Shown here: positions 1 through 6,037 of the stretch, in pieces | Layout of the letters: every line of letters begins with the position of its first letter | How positions within the stretch are numbered: the stretch's first letter is position 1 | NCBI GenBank assembly: GCA_032123675.1 | Contig: JAQBEX010000059.1 | Coordinates: 1 to 11,329 of the forward strand | Source: Prado023 sp032123675 | Lineage (GTDB): Bacteria; Actinomycetota; Actinomycetes; S36-B12; CAIYMF01 | Length of the DNA stretch: 11,329 bases | Direction: 5' to 3' | Translations under genes and position numbers: made by a program | Notes under the pieces: model-generated | The model's database searches: none | The model's input: only the letters and a program-made list of their open reading frames with translations | Told to the model about the DNA's origin: nothing

Positions 1-959
1 CAGGTGACGCCCTCGATCTCATTGAGTTTGGTCCACATCGTCTGCGCTCGACGAGCGAATGCCGCGCGCATCATCACCACATCGTCGAGCGAGCCCGAGA
101 CCGCAGCGAGCGCGGCGCGCTGCGACACGTTGGCGACGTTCGAGGTGGCGTGGCTCTGGAAGTTGGTCGAGGCCTTGACGACGTCGTCGGGCCCGATCAT
201 CCACCCGACGCGCCAGCCGGTCATCGCGTAGGTCTTGGCAACACCGTTGACAACGATGCAGCGATCGATGAGCTCGGGGACCTCGACGGGCATCGACGAG
301 AACGTGGCGTCGCCGTAGACGAGGTGCTCGTAGATCTCGTCGGTGATCACCCAGATGCCGTGCTCGACGGCCCATCGACCGATCGCGGCCACGTCCTCGG
401 GGGGGTAGACCGCGCCGGTCGGGTTCGAGGGCGAGACGAAGACCAAGGCCTTCGTCGCCGTGGTTCGCGCGGCCTCGAGCTGGTCGACCGTGGCCCGGTA
501 TCCGCTCCCCGGCGAGGTGGGCACGACCACCGGTGTCCCGCCGGCCAGTGCGATCGACTCCGGGTAGGTCGTCCAGTACGGGGCGGGCAGCAGGACCTCG
601 TCGCCCGGGTCGAGCAGGGCAGCGAAGGCGTTGTAGAGCGCCTGCTTGCCGCCGTTGGTGATCAGCACCTCACTGGGCTTGACGGTGAGCCCGGAGTCGC
701 GCAGCGTCTTGGCGGCCACGGCCTCCTTGAGCTGCGGCAGCCCTCCGGCTGGGGAGTAGCGGTGCCAGCGCGGGTCCCGGCAGGCCGCGGCGGCCGCGTC
801 GACGATGTAGTCGGGCGTCGGGAAGTCGGGCTCCCCGGCGCCGAAGCCGATGACGGGGCGGCCGGCTGCCTTGAGGGCCTTGGCCTTCGCGTCAACGGCA
901 AGCGTGGCGGACTCGGCGATGCCGCCGATGCGGGCAGAGACTCGGGAGTTGCTGGGCAT
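1..959 (-). CDS. aspC: Class I PLP-dependent aminotransferase (aspartate aminotransferase type), 3' end missing
   Basis: This gene runs off the left edge; 319 codons are visible from an ATG at 959. Fold type I aminotransferases of this kind transfer the amino group of aspartate (or related amino acids) to 2-oxoglutarate in the cytoplasm. Visible family motifs: GAGEPDFPTP near residue 40, TNGGKQALYNA near 101-111 (phosphate-binding region), SPSNPTG with Asn179, TDEIYE with Asp207 (pyridine nitrogen) and Tyr210, and AKTYAMTGWRVGW with the Schiff-base lysine Lys242 and Arg250. About 75-80 C-terminal residues, including the substrate-carboxylate arginine, lie outside. There is no Shine-Dalgarno before the ATG; a TACGAT -10-like hexamer lies 7 nt upstream, suggesting a leaderless mRNA. 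It is divergent from tRNA-Trp, an arrangement common in actinobacteria. The exact substrate cannot be fixed from sequence; the family call is firm, the aspC name is by similarity. Confidence 0.9.
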   Translation of the reverse strand, partial: MPSNSRVSARIGGIAESATLAVDAKAKALKAAGRPVIGFGAGEPDFPTPDYIVDAAAAACRDPRWHRYSPAGGLPQLKEAVAAKTLRDSGLTVKPSEVLITNGGKQALYNAFAALLDPGDEVLLPAPYWTTYPESIALAGGTPVVVPTSPGSGYRATVDQLEAARTTATKALVFVSPSNPTGAVYPPEDVAAIGRWAVEHGIWVITDEIYEHLVYGDATFSSMPVEVPELIDRCIVVNGVAKTYAMTGWRVGWMIGPDDVVKASTNFQSHATSNVANVSQRAALAAVSGSLDDVVMMRAAFARRAQTMWTKLNEIEGVT

Positions 960-966
960 GGTGCAT

Positions 967-972
967 ATCGTA
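967..972 (-). promoter_or_regulatory. Candidate -10 element of leaderless aminotransferase transcript
   Basis: On the minus strand the hexamer TACGAT matches the TANNNT consensus and is separated from the ATG at 959 by 7 nt, so transcription would begin at or next to the start codon. No purine-rich ribosome-binding site is present in the gap. No good -35 match is seen at 17 nt; that region is occupied by an inverted repeat (976-1007). Confidence 0.45.
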
Positions 973-975
973 GTG

Positions 976-1007
976 ATGGCGGCCGGGCTACGGCCCCCGG
1001 CCGCCAT
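976..1007. repeat. Perfect 12-bp inverted repeat between divergent genes (candidate operator or hairpin)
   Basis: The arms ATGGCGGCCGGG (976-987) and CCCGGCCGCCAT (996-1007) are exact reverse complements with an 8-nt spacer. The dyad lies between the aminotransferase -10 (967-972) and the tRNA-Trp promoter (from 1024), covering the expected -35 position of the aminotransferase promoter. It could be a repressor/activator site or a structured element; it has no T-run. Function is inferred only from position. Confidence 0.55.
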
Positions 1008-1023
1008 GTGCCGAGCGGCGCAT

Positions 1024-1054
1024 TTGGACCGTACCGGGGGTTGCCCCGTACACT
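1024..1054 (+). promoter_or_regulatory. Candidate sigma70-type promoter for tRNA-Trp/secE
   Basis: TTGGAC (1024-1029) and TACACT (1049-1054) are separated by 19 nt, slightly long for a primary sigma promoter. Expected start is near 1061, about 48 nt before the mature tRNA 5' end. The 10-mer ATTTGGACCG containing this -35 (1022-1031) recurs exactly at the rplJ promoter (7132-7141), which raises confidence. A second hexamer, TAGCCT at 1083-1088, is an alternative -10 without a good -35. Confidence 0.5.
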
Positions 1055-1108
1055 GGTCTCTCCGGGTGGCGCACCCCAGCGGTAGCCTGCCCGGGGCATG
1101 AAGTCCAA

Positions 1109-1181
1109 AGGGTCGTAGCTCAATTGGAAGAGCACCGGTCTCCAAAACCGGCGGTTGCGGGTTCAAGTCCCTCCGGCCCTG
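1109..1181 (+). tRNA. trpT: tRNA-Trp (anticodon CCA)
   Basis: A full cloverleaf can be folded by eye. The acceptor is AGGGTCG (1109-1115) with CGGCCCT (1174-1180, one T-G wobble), the discriminator is G1181, and the D-arm is GCTC/GAGC (1118-1121/1130-1133). The anticodon stem is CCGGT/ACCGG (1135-1139/1147-1151) with loop CTCCAAA and anticodon CCA at 1142-1144; the T-loop is TTCAAGT (1162-1168). The 3' CCA is not encoded. The T-stem has a C1158/T1172 mismatch. It is immediately upstream of secE, the usual bacterial arrangement, and is probably processed from a tRNA–secE–nusG transcript. The symbol follows E. coli usage. Confidence 0.96.
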
Positions 1182-1185
1182 CGAG

Positions 1186-1206
1186 GCGGGACGTCCCACG
1201 TCCCGC
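1186..1206 (+). terminator. Hairpin just behind tRNA-Trp (possible processing signal or partial terminator)
   Basis: GCGGGACGT (1186-1194) and ACGTCCCGC (1198-1206) form a perfect 9-bp stem with a CCC loop, five bases after the tRNA discriminator. No T-run follows. A second, 6-bp stem GCGGGC/GCCCGC (1218-1223/1231-1236) lies just before the secE ribosome-binding site (GGAGG, 1240-1244). They may protect the tRNA 3' trailer or reduce readthrough into secE; the role is inferred. Confidence 0.45.
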
Positions 1207-1248
1207 GTCCAACACCTGCGGGCGCCCGTCGCCCGCCTCGGAGGCCCT

Positions 1249-1497
1249 GTGAGCGAGAGCAGCACGACGACCGACCGCGGTTCGTCCGGCGGCAACGCCG
1301 GCAAGCCGAGCTTGTGGGCTCGGCTCACGCTGTTCCTGCGTCAGATGGTTGCTGAGCTGCGCAAGGTCATCTGGCCCACGCGCAAGGAACTGATCACCTA
1401 CACATGGGTCGTGATCGTCTTCGTGACGGTCTTCACACTCATCGTGGCGGTCTTCGACTATGTGTTCACACGACTGGTGCTGCAGCTGTTCGGCTGA
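1249..1497 (+). CDS. secE: Preprotein translocase subunit SecE
   Basis: This 82-aa protein is the small SecE subunit that clamps the SecY channel in the cytoplasmic membrane. It has a short hydrophilic N-terminus (Ser/Thr/Gly-rich), then the family signature in VAELRKVIWPTRKEL (about residues 34-48), where the amphipathic helix ends in the invariant WP, and a single membrane helix (about 50-72). The length suits the one-helix type found in most bacteria outside the enterics. The GTG start is set by GGAGG (1240-1244) 4 nt upstream. It follows tRNA-Trp and precedes nusG by 35 nt, the standard order, and is presumably co-transcribed with nusG. Nothing is broken or unusual. Confidence 0.96.
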   Translation: MSESSTTTDRGSSGGNAGKPSLWARLTLFLRQMVAELRKVIWPTRKELITYTWVVIVFVTVFTLIVAVFDYVFTRLVLQLFG

Positions 1498-1532
1498 GCT
1501 GCGCACCCCGTACTAGATCTGCGAGGACGACT

Positions 1533-2390
1533 GTGTCTGGAACGACCGACGAGTTCGACGCCCCCGAGGGCGAGGCCGCCGCGTTCGACAGGTCGGCTGC
1601 CCCGACGACGGCCGACGTGATCGACGCTGCCACCGCGGCCGATGCCCCAGAGGCCGACCCAGTCGAGGACGCGGCCACGGTCGAGGCCGTCGATCCGCAG
1701 ACGGGTGAGGTCATCGACGTCGCGGGCGAGGGTGCCGGGGATGCCGCGGAGGTCGAGGTCCCCATCGATCCCATCGTCGCCTTCCGCGAGGAGATGTCCT
1801 CCGCGCCGGGTGACTGGTACGTCATCCACTCCTACGCGGGCTACGAGAACAAGGTCAAGGCCAACCTGCTGACCAGGGCCACCTCGCTGAACATGGAGGA
1901 CTTCATCTTCCAGGTCGAGGTCCCGATCGAAGAGGTCGTGGAGATCAAGAACGGTCAGAAGAAGCAGGTCAAGCGCAACAAGTTCCCCGGCTACGTGCTG
2001 GTCCGCATGGACCTGACCGATGAGTCCTGGGGGACGGTGCGCCACACGCCCGGAGTGACCGGGTTCGTGGGGCACGCACACCAGCCGCTGCCCCTGAGCC
2101 TGGAAGAGGTCGTGGCGATCCTGGCCCCCGAGCCGGAGGTCGCCCCGGAGCCGATCGCGGCGGCGGGCGGCGCACCCAGTGCAGCCCAAGGTGCGGGCAG
2201 GGCGACGAAAGTCGTGGAGATCGACCTGGCTCCCGGCGACTCCGTCACCGTCATCGACGGTGCCTTCGCCACGCTGCACGCGACCGTCTCGGAGATCAAC
2301 ATCGAGGGCCAGAAGATCACCGGCCTCGTGGAGATCTTCGGCCGCGAGACCCCGGTCGAGCTGCGCTTCGACCAGATCGAGAAGAACTAG
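1533..2390 (+). CDS. nusG: Transcription termination/antitermination factor NusG
   Basis: NusG binds the beta' clamp helices of RNA polymerase, influences pausing and links to Rho or to ribosomal S10. The product is 285 aa: an acidic Ala/Glu/Asp-rich extension (about 1-90), an NGN domain (about 94-198) with WYVIHSYAGYENKVK, KRNKFPGYVLVRM and RHTPGVTGFVG, a Pro/Glu/Ala-rich linker (198-225), and a C-terminal KOW domain (about 234-285) with PGDSVTVIDGAFATLHATV and IFGRETPVEL. The usual Gly of the KOW core is Ala250, as I recall for other actinobacterial NusGs. The GTG at 1533 is chosen because GAGGA (1523-1527) precedes it by 5 nt; the frame stays open upstream, but only inside secE. The long acidic N-terminus is typical of actinobacteria, compared with ~180 aa in E. 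coli. Confidence 0.95.
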   Translation: MSGTTDEFDAPEGEAAAFDRSAAPTTADVIDAATAADAPEADPVEDAATVEAVDPQTGEVIDVAGEGAGDAAEVEVPIDPIVAFREEMSSAPGDWYVIHSYAGYENKVKANLLTRATSLNMEDFIFQVEVPIEEVVEIKNGQKKQVKRNKFPGYVLVRMDLTDESWGTVRHTPGVTGFVGHAHQPLPLSLEEVVAILAPEPEVAPEPIAAAGGAPSAAQGAGRATKVVEIDLAPGDSVTVIDGAFATLHATVSEINIEGQKITGLVEIFGRETPVELRFDQIEKN

Positions 2391-2436
2391 CGCCCCCAGG
2401 GGCGCCCCAAGATTCCCGCGGTGATCGCGCCGCGGG
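2390..2436 (+). promoter_or_regulatory. Two hairpins in the nusG–rplK spacer
   Basis: GCGCCC/GGGCGC (2390-2395/2400-2405, 4-nt loop) begins on the last base of the nusG stop codon. CCCGCGG/CCGCGGG (2415-2421/2430-2436, 8-nt loop) follows. Neither is followed by a T-run. They may be a weak attenuator or mRNA 3'-end stabiliser between nusG and rplK; I see no convincing separate promoter for rplK. Confidence 0.4.
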
Positions 2437-2461
2437 TGCACCCACACGAAGGACCCAAGAA

Positions 2462-2896
2462 ATGCCACCCAAGAAGAAGAAGGTCACTGGGCTGATCAAG
2501 CTCCAGATCCAGGCCGGTGCGGCCAACCCGGCTCCGCCGGTCGGCCCGGCCCTGGGCCAGCACGGCGTGAACATCATGGAGTTCTGCAAGGCCTACAACG
2601 CAGCCACAGAGGCCCAGCGCGGCCAGGTCATCCCGGTCGAGATCACCGTGTACGAGGATCGTTCGTTCGACTTCGTGCTCAAGACCCCGCCGGCGGCCAA
2701 GCTCATCCTGAAGGCTGCTGGGCTCGAGAAGGGCTCCGGTGTCCCGCAGAAGGACAAGGTCGGCTCGATCACCAGGGCGCAGGTCAAGGAGATCGCAGAG
2801 ACCAAGATGCCCGACCTGAACGCCAACGATGTCGATGCCGCGATGAAGATCATCGAGGGCACCGCCCGCCAGATGGGGGTCACCGTCTCCGAGTGA
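2462..2896 (+). CDS. rplK: 50S ribosomal protein L11
   Basis: L11 (144 aa, normal length) sits at the base of the stalk on 23S rRNA helices 43/44 and takes part in factor binding and the stringent response; it is also part of the thiostrepton site. The N-terminal domain carries KLQIQAGAANPAPPVGPALG and the family signature GQHGVNIMEFCKAYN. The C-terminal rRNA-binding domain includes GSGVPQKDKVGSITRAQVKEIAE and KIIEGTARQMGV. The prolines in PAPPVGPALG that are altered in thiostrepton-resistant mutants of other species are intact. The ATG has GAAGGA (2448-2453) 8 nt upstream. It is followed by rplA after 73 nt, the classical L11 operon. Confidence 0.98.
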   Translation: MPPKKKKVTGLIKLQIQAGAANPAPPVGPALGQHGVNIMEFCKAYNAATEAQRGQVIPVEITVYEDRSFDFVLKTPPAAKLILKAAGLEKGSGVPQKDKVGSITRAQVKEIAETKMPDLNANDVDAAMKIIEGTARQMGVTVSE

Positions 2897-2969
2897 GGCG
2901 GCCCACCGAACAACCACGCGTGGTAGGGCCGGCGCGGTCCGCACACCACCAACGGAGAGGAATCCGTCA

Positions 2970-3686
2970 ATGAAGCGCAGCAAGGGCTACCGCGAGGCAG
3001 CCAAGAAGGTCGACCAGTCCGAGCTCTACGCCCCGCTGAGCGCGGTGCGCCTGGCCAAGGAGACCAGTCCCACGAAGTTCGACGCGACCGTCGAGGTCGC
3101 CATGCGGTTGGGCATCGACCCCCGCAAGGCGGACCAGATGGTTCGCGGCACCGTCAACCTGCCGCACGGCACCGGCAAGACCGCCCGGGTCCTGGTCTTC
3201 GCCAACGCCGCCAAGGCAGAGGAGGCTCGTGCCGCGGGCGCCGACTTCGTCGGGTCCGATGACATGATCGAGAAGGTCGCGGCCGGCTGGACCGACTTCG
3301 ATGCGGCGGTCGCCACGCCGGACCTCATGGGCAAGGTCGGCCGGCTGGGCAAGGTACTGGGCCCCCGTGGCCTGATGCCCAACCCGAAGACCGGCACCGT
3401 CACGATGGACGTGACCAAGGCCGTCAACGACATCAAGGGCGGCAAGATCGAGTTCCGCACGGACAAGAACGCCAACCTGAACTTCCCGATCGGGCGGGTC
3501 TCCTTCACTGAGGAGCAGCTGATCGAGAACTACGGCGCCGCGCTCGACGAGATCATCCGGCTCAAGCCGTCGGCGGCCAAGGGTCGCTACATCCGGAAGG
3601 CAACCCTGGCGACGACCATGGGCCCCGGCATCCCGGTCGATCCCAACCGGACGCGCGACCTCGCCTCCGAGGAGGAGTCGGGCTGA
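2970..3686 (+). CDS. rplA: 50S ribosomal protein L1
   Basis: L1 (238 aa) binds 23S rRNA helices 76-78, forms the L1 stalk that moves deacylated tRNA out of the E site, and in many bacteria represses its own rplK-rplA mRNA. Family landmarks: KRSKGYREAAKKVD at the N-terminus, MRLGIDPRKADQMVRGTVNLPHGTGK, the interior domain with GADFVGSDDMIEKV, the signature GKLGKVLGP-type stretch (here GRLGKVLGPRGLMPNPKTGT), and the C-terminal TMGPGIPVDPNRT. The length is normal, with a short acidic tail. GGAGAGG (2954-2960) lies 9 nt before the ATG. The gene is closed by a strong hairpin at 3708-3742. An L1-binding mimic of 23S rRNA upstream of rplK was not recognised by eye. Confidence 0.98.
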   Translation: MKRSKGYREAAKKVDQSELYAPLSAVRLAKETSPTKFDATVEVAMRLGIDPRKADQMVRGTVNLPHGTGKTARVLVFANAAKAEEARAAGADFVGSDDMIEKVAAGWTDFDAAVATPDLMGKVGRLGKVLGPRGLMPNPKTGTVTMDVTKAVNDIKGGKIEFRTDKNANLNFPIGRVSFTEEQLIENYGAALDEIIRLKPSAAKGRYIRKATLATTMGPGIPVDPNRTRDLASEEESG

Positions 3687-3707
3687 CCTCCGGGCCACCG
3701 CATCCAA

Positions 3708-3742
3708 CGAGGACCCCTACGGCAGCGCCGGAGGGGTCCTCG
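3708..3742. terminator. Long hairpin terminator between convergent rplA and the TM2 gene
   Basis: CGAGGACCCCT (3708-3718) pairs perfectly with AGGGGTCCTCG (3732-3742), and inside it CGGC/GCCG (3720-3723/3727-3730) adds a second short stem with an AGC loop. It is followed by TGTGTGTGG, not a U-tract, as is frequent for high-GC actinobacterial terminators. It lies 21 nt after the rplA stop and 13 nt from the stop of the convergent TM2-domain gene, so it can serve both strands. Confidence 0.85.
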
Positions 3743-3755
3743 TGTGTGTGGGGGA

Positions 3756-4040
3756 CTACCAGTTGGACAGGTAGCGCTCCTGCTTGTCCTTGAACGAGCC
3801 GACCAGGATCATGATCATGTCGACCAGGACCCAGATGCCCAGGCCGCCCAGGGTCAGGATCATCAGGATGCCCGTGCCGACCTTGCCCACGTAGAAGCGG
3901 TGAACGCCGAACACGCCGAACAACCAGGCGAGCAGGACCGCAGTCAGCCGGCTCCTGGGGCTGGCGGGGCGACCCTGGGCGTCGACCATCGGCTTGCCGT
4001 CCGGGAAGGTCGTTGCCGGGGTGTTCTCAATCGAACTCAT
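3756..4040 (-). CDS. TM2-domain membrane protein
   Basis: This small membrane protein of 94 aa has a hydrophilic N-terminus (about 1-31) followed by a TM2 domain (about 32-85): two membrane helices, the first in LTAVLLAWLFGVFGVHRFYVGK with the hallmark GVHRFYVG, and the second in GGLGIWVLVDMIMILVG. In TM2 proteins the Asp of the second helix (here in LVDMI) follows the pattern W..D. Function in bacteria is not settled; they are frequently small accessory membrane proteins. The ATG at 4040 is preferred over an upstream in-frame ATG (4178) because TGAGGA (around 4048-4053, minus strand) sits about 7 nt before it and because the longer form would overlap the upstream gene. It lies 73 nt behind the Vps62-like gene on the same strand, so the two may form a unit. 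Confidence 0.9.
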   Translation of the reverse strand: MSSIENTPATTFPDGKPMVDAQGRPASPRSRLTAVLLAWLFGVFGVHRFYVGKVGTGILMILTLGGLGIWVLVDMIMILVGSFKDKQERYLSNW

Positions 4041-4113
4041 GTGTTCGTCCTCAGGTCCGGTGGAGCCGCGTGGGCGCGGGTGGCTGTCATGGAGTGAGAC
4101 CGCCCGTCTGGAC

Positions 4114-5892
4114 TCAGCGGCGCAGGGCTTCACGCAGGTTGACGAACAGGATGGCGATCGCAGCCGCTGACAGGCCAACCCCGAGCACGATGCGCCAGTC
4201 CTTCCAGACGTTGTACACGACGATCACGCCAACGATGATCAGCAGGAACCGTCCCATCACGGCAAGGAACTTCCCCCGAACGAATCCCTCGATCGAGACC
4301 AGGATGACGAGGCCGCCGAGCGCAGCCGCTGAGGCGCTGACGCCGATCGTCGGTTCCACGATCTGGGCGATGGTCCACAGGATCAATGGGGTGCTCAGCA
4401 CCGACCACCAGGACAGCAGCCGGGCTCGGCCGCTCGTGACCGGTTGCATGGGCATGTTCCGGTGGGAGAGGTGCGCGTGTGGGTCGAGCAGCGCTGACTG
4501 CGCGTTCTGCTCCAGGGTGTCCTGCTCGTCGAGCAGCTGGACCTGCTCGGCGCGCAGCTCCAGCAGGCGGCGCTCCTCATCGGCCAGGTCCCGCACCTGC
4601 CTGGATCCGGGATTCCGGCCGGCGGCTGCGATCTGCAGCGACTGGCTGGTGGCCGCGATGTCGGCCGCGAGCTCGACAAGGCGCTCCTGGAGCTGCTCGT
4701 CGCGTGCTGCCAGCAGCTCGCGGGCGACCGAGGGGTTCGGCGGCACCTTGGCCAGGCCCGCCCAGGCCACCGGTCCCGACCAGGATGCCCGCACGGTTCC
4801 GTCGCGCTCGTAGCGCGGTCCGGCCGGTCCCCGTTCCCCACCGAGGCGGTCGCGGGTGTCGTGACCCCAGAGACCGCGGTAGCGGCGGACCCATCCGGTC
4901 TCGTCGTCGATGAGCTCTGGGTACCACTGGTCCGGCTGGCCGGGGCCGATCGACCGGCCGTCGCCCCGGGCGTAGTCGATGTAGGGGATCCCAACGCTCT
5001 TGGCCCCGGTTGACCAGGGCGTGAAGACCCGGGCCAGCCATCGGCCGAGCCGGATGAACCCGCCGAGGGTGGGTGGCTCGACCGCGATCAGGTAGTCCCC
5101 TGGCAGATAGGCCCCCGAGTGCGAGCCGGCGCCGGCGAACACCACCGGGTGGCGGCCGTCGACAAGGGTCAGGTCGGGGTCGTCCCAGCGCCGGCGCAGG
5201 TCGTCGCCGGTCTCGTCGTGGGCGGAGAACACCACCCACCGGGGTTGCGGAAGACCAGCCCCGTCGAGTTCGCCGGTCCCGTCCAGGTAGATCGTGACCT
5301 GTTCCCAGTCGGACTCGTGCTCGTTGACTCCGCCGAACGCCGAGCGCCAGTTGTTGAACGAGTAGAAGAACCAGTACTGGCAGACGATCCACCCACCGCC
5401 GCGGACCACCCGGCCGTAGTAGGTCGGCCGGTCCGGCTCGAGATGCTCCTGCTGCAGGATGTAGGAATGGGCTGCGCTTCCGCCAGGAACGCTGCCCCGG
5501 AAGACCAGCGACAGGCGGTTCAGTGCGTCGACGAGCCGCCCGAGCAGTCCCACGGCGGCCAGCCGGCTGGCCCCGCTGAGTCGGGGAGGCCGATCCTTGC
5601 GCGGGATGTGGGCCCGATTCAACTTCTGCCCGGTCATGATCCCGGACAGCGACTGGCCGGAGCGGGCGACGATCTCGTCCATGTGACCGAGCAGGGGAAG
5701 GCCGAAGGTCTCCGGCGCCGCCTCCACGACGGACTCGCCGGAGGGCAGCTCCGTCCACAGGGCCGCGTGCTGGGCATATCCGGACACGGACACGGGGTAG
5801 AAGTACTCCCCCTTCGTGAAGCGCAGCACGGGCTCGTAGGCCCGCAGCAGGCTTAGGTCGTCCACAGGTCCGGTTGCGTCCATATCTGGCAT
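4114..5892 (-). CDS. Vps62/NLP-like domain protein with coiled coil and C-terminal membrane helices
   Basis: I recognise no characterised orthologue. The 592-aa product resembles the Vps62-related family: YEPVLRFTKGEYFYPVSV (19-36), CQYWFFYSFNNWRS (171-184), NEHESDWEQVTIYL (190-203), FAGAGSHSGAYLPGDY (252-267) and YRGLWG (338-343). The H-x-x-D-W-E element (His192, Asp195, Trp196, Glu197) recalls the GHRHDWE metal site of NPP1/necrosis-inducing-like proteins, so a related beta-sandwich fold is plausible. Residues about 390-466 are Glu/Gln/Leu-rich and likely a coiled coil. About 500-586 contain three or four hydrophobic helices, followed by a basic end. No signal peptide is present, so the large domain probably faces the cytoplasm with a C-terminal anchor. 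There is no Shine-Dalgarno; TAGCAT lies 7 nt upstream of the ATG, fitting a leaderless mRNA. A second ATG at 5883 is an alternative start. The role is unknown. Confidence 0.85.
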   Translation of the reverse strand: MPDMDATGPVDDLSLLRAYEPVLRFTKGEYFYPVSVSGYAQHAALWTELPSGESVVEAAPETFGLPLLGHMDEIVARSGQSLSGIMTGQKLNRAHIPRKDRPPRLSGASRLAAVGLLGRLVDALNRLSLVFRGSVPGGSAAHSYILQQEHLEPDRPTYYGRVVRGGGWIVCQYWFFYSFNNWRSAFGGVNEHESDWEQVTIYLDGTGELDGAGLPQPRWVVFSAHDETGDDLRRRWDDPDLTLVDGRHPVVFAGAGSHSGAYLPGDYLIAVEPPTLGGFIRLGRWLARVFTPWSTGAKSVGIPYIDYARGDGRSIGPGQPDQWYPELIDDETGWVRRYRGLWGHDTRDRLGGERGPAGPRYERDGTVRASWSGPVAWAGLAKVPPNPSVARELLAARDEQLQERLVELAADIAATSQSLQIAAAGRNPGSRQVRDLADEERRLLELRAEQVQLLDEQDTLEQNAQSALLDPHAHLSHRNMPMQPVTSGRARLLSWWSVLSTPLILWTIAQIVEPTIGVSASAAALGGLVILVSIEGFVRGKFLAVMGRFLLIIVGVIVVYNVWKDWRIVLGVGLSAAAIAILFVNLREALRR

Positions 5893-5899
5893 GTGCGGG

Positions 5900-5905
5900 A
5901 TGCTA
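5900..5905 (-). promoter_or_regulatory. Candidate -10 of leaderless Vps62-like transcript
   Basis: On the minus strand TAGCAT (TANNNT) is placed 7 nt before the ATG at 5892, the same geometry as the aminotransferase gene at 959. No ribosome-binding site is visible and no strong -35 is seen. Confidence 0.4.
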
Positions 5906-5956
5906 CGGGTCGAAGCCGGGTCTGGTGCGACTGCCGCCCGCCCGCATGCGCCGATC

Positions 5957-5992
5957 AGGTGCCTACCGGGGTGTGGGCAGGTGCCCTATGGT
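5957..5992 (+). promoter_or_regulatory. AGGTGCC direct repeats and candidate -10 upstream of vanZ-like gene
   Basis: The heptamer AGGTGCC occurs at 5957-5963 and 5979-5985, 22 bp apart (about two helical turns). TATGGT (5987-5992) could be a -10 for the plus-strand gene starting at 6038, but the -35 position is poor (TACCGG). The 145-bp divergent spacer must hold promoters for both genes; the repeat may be a binding site, but this is a guess from spacing. Confidence 0.3.
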
Positions 5993-6037
5993 TCCGCTGG
6001 GCAATTGGCCTGATGCAGCGGGAGGGGCTGAGCTCGG

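Noticed and set aside
150..1085. 311-codon plus-strand frame opposite the aminotransferase
   Set aside because: The minus strand encodes clear aminotransferase motifs including the PLP lysine; the plus frame has none and also runs into the tRNA-Trp promoter region.
1404..1532. Upstream in-frame extension of nusG
   Set aside because: It overlaps secE in another frame and lacks a ribosome-binding site; GTG 1533 has GAGGA at 5 nt.
2391..2461. L1-binding site (autoregulatory element) before rplK
   Set aside because: Two hairpins are there, but I could not match them to the 23S helix 76-78 mimic known from other species, so only the hairpins are reported.
1458..2468. 336-codon minus-strand frame opposite nusG
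   Set aside because: Low-complexity composition (Asp/Leu/Gly/Arg) and complete overlap with nusG; shadow of codon bias.
4577..5758. 393-codon frame in another phase of the Vps62-like gene
   Set aside because: Same strand but shifted, Arg/Pro-rich and without family motifs, whereas the 592-codon frame shows several conserved motifs.
4114..5892. Reading the Vps62-like protein as a secreted NLP toxin
   Set aside because: No signal peptide, and a coiled coil plus C-terminal membrane helices point to an anchored intracellular or membrane protein; only the HxxDWE motif is shared.
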